Source: Ruminococcaceae bacterium UBA5891 (GTDB lineage: Bacteria; Bacillota; Clostridia; Oscillospirales; Acutalibacteraceae). From it: 60,582 nt of DNA. Positions 60,549 through 60,582 of the stretch are shown in pieces; the first letter of the stretch is position 1, and each line of letters starts with the position of its first letter. The notes under the pieces were generated by a model. The model worked only from the letters and a program-made list of their open reading frames with translations, was not told the DNA's origin and ran no database searches. A program made the position numbers and the translations under genes. Where the stretch lies: the NCBI GenBank assembly GCA_002431945.1, contig DJET01000014.1:131838-192419 (forward strand). Direction: 5' to 3'.

Positions 60549-60582
60549 ATGATAAAAAACACACCGCCTATGGGCTGGAATT
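60549..60582 (+). CDS. alpha-galactosidase GH27, N-terminal fragment at the window edge
   Basis: GCGGAGG precedes an ATG that opens MIKNTPPMGWN, the GH27 (melibiase-type) N-terminal signature TPPMGWNSW, and then the window ends. Only 11 codons are visible, but the motif is very specific. It follows the divergent AraC regulator. Confidence 0.75.
   Translation, partial: MIKNTPPMGWN

Noticed and set aside
1..60582. CRISPR array, toxin-antitoxin pair, phage or integrative element
   Set aside because: No regularly spaced repeats, integrase, transposase, or paired small toxin-like genes were seen in either strand.

Overview
The window looks like a chromosomal segment of an anaerobic, polysaccharide-degrading, endospore-forming member of the Clostridia (Oscillospiraceae/Ruminococcaceae-like). 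The evidence is a spoIVA gene, Gram-positive style lipoprotein signals and AGGAGG/GGTGAT ribosome binding sites, a type I dockerin, the Firmicutes form of galT, an autoregulated Rrf2 gene next to cysK, and rpoB/rpoC of Firmicutes length. No phage, insertion sequence, CRISPR array or integrase was seen.

Region 1 (1-7400) starts with a short-chain dehydrogenase and a LacI regulator. The regulator diverges from a uxaB-uxaA-uxaC operon that converts D-galacturonate/D-glucuronate to 2-keto-3-deoxygluconate. A perfect 16-bp palindrome just downstream of the uxaB promoter is the probable LacI operator. An AraC regulator follows on the minus strand.

Region 2 (7660-39649) is a 32-kb, entirely plus-strand glycan-utilisation block. 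In order it holds an orphan sugar-binding lipoprotein, a tandem pectate-lyase-like beta-helix lipoprotein, a 1274-residue membrane-anchored protein with six copies of an unrecognised module, and a dockerin-bearing sialate-O-acetylesterase-type SGNH enzyme with three copies of the same module. A GH38 alpha-mannosidase comes next, then a seven-gene transport cluster: a large solute-binding protein, a permease pair, an NHL/TPR/Yip1-like membrane protein, a DUF5696-like protein and a second permease pair, with no ATPase. The block ends with a clan GH-D-like hydrolase, a second GH38 and a GH28. It reads as uptake and degradation of pectin-associated or other complex glycans whose galacturonate feeds region 1. 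The leader of the dockerin gene folds on paper into a compact three-way junction whose hairpin loop can pair with the ribosome-binding region.

Region 3 (39700-45790) holds small accessory and regulatory genes: two TetR repressors with operators embedded in their own promoters, a GNAT-YoaP protein, a broken small membrane gene, a KTR zinc-ribbon, a flavodoxin, a DUF998 protein, a GNAT, and cysK-rrf2 preceded by an operator-like repeat and a 17-codon leader ORF.

Region 4 (45800-60582) is mostly housekeeping: guaB (minus) head-to-head with rpoB-rpoC, tRNA-Gly(CCC), tRNA-Ala(GGC), spoIVA (minus), then galT with an AEC-family transporter. An AraC regulator diverges from a GH27 alpha-galactosidase cut by the window edge, which fits release and Leloir metabolism of galactose.

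All assignments were made by reading motifs, spacing and context. No database or folding program was run.
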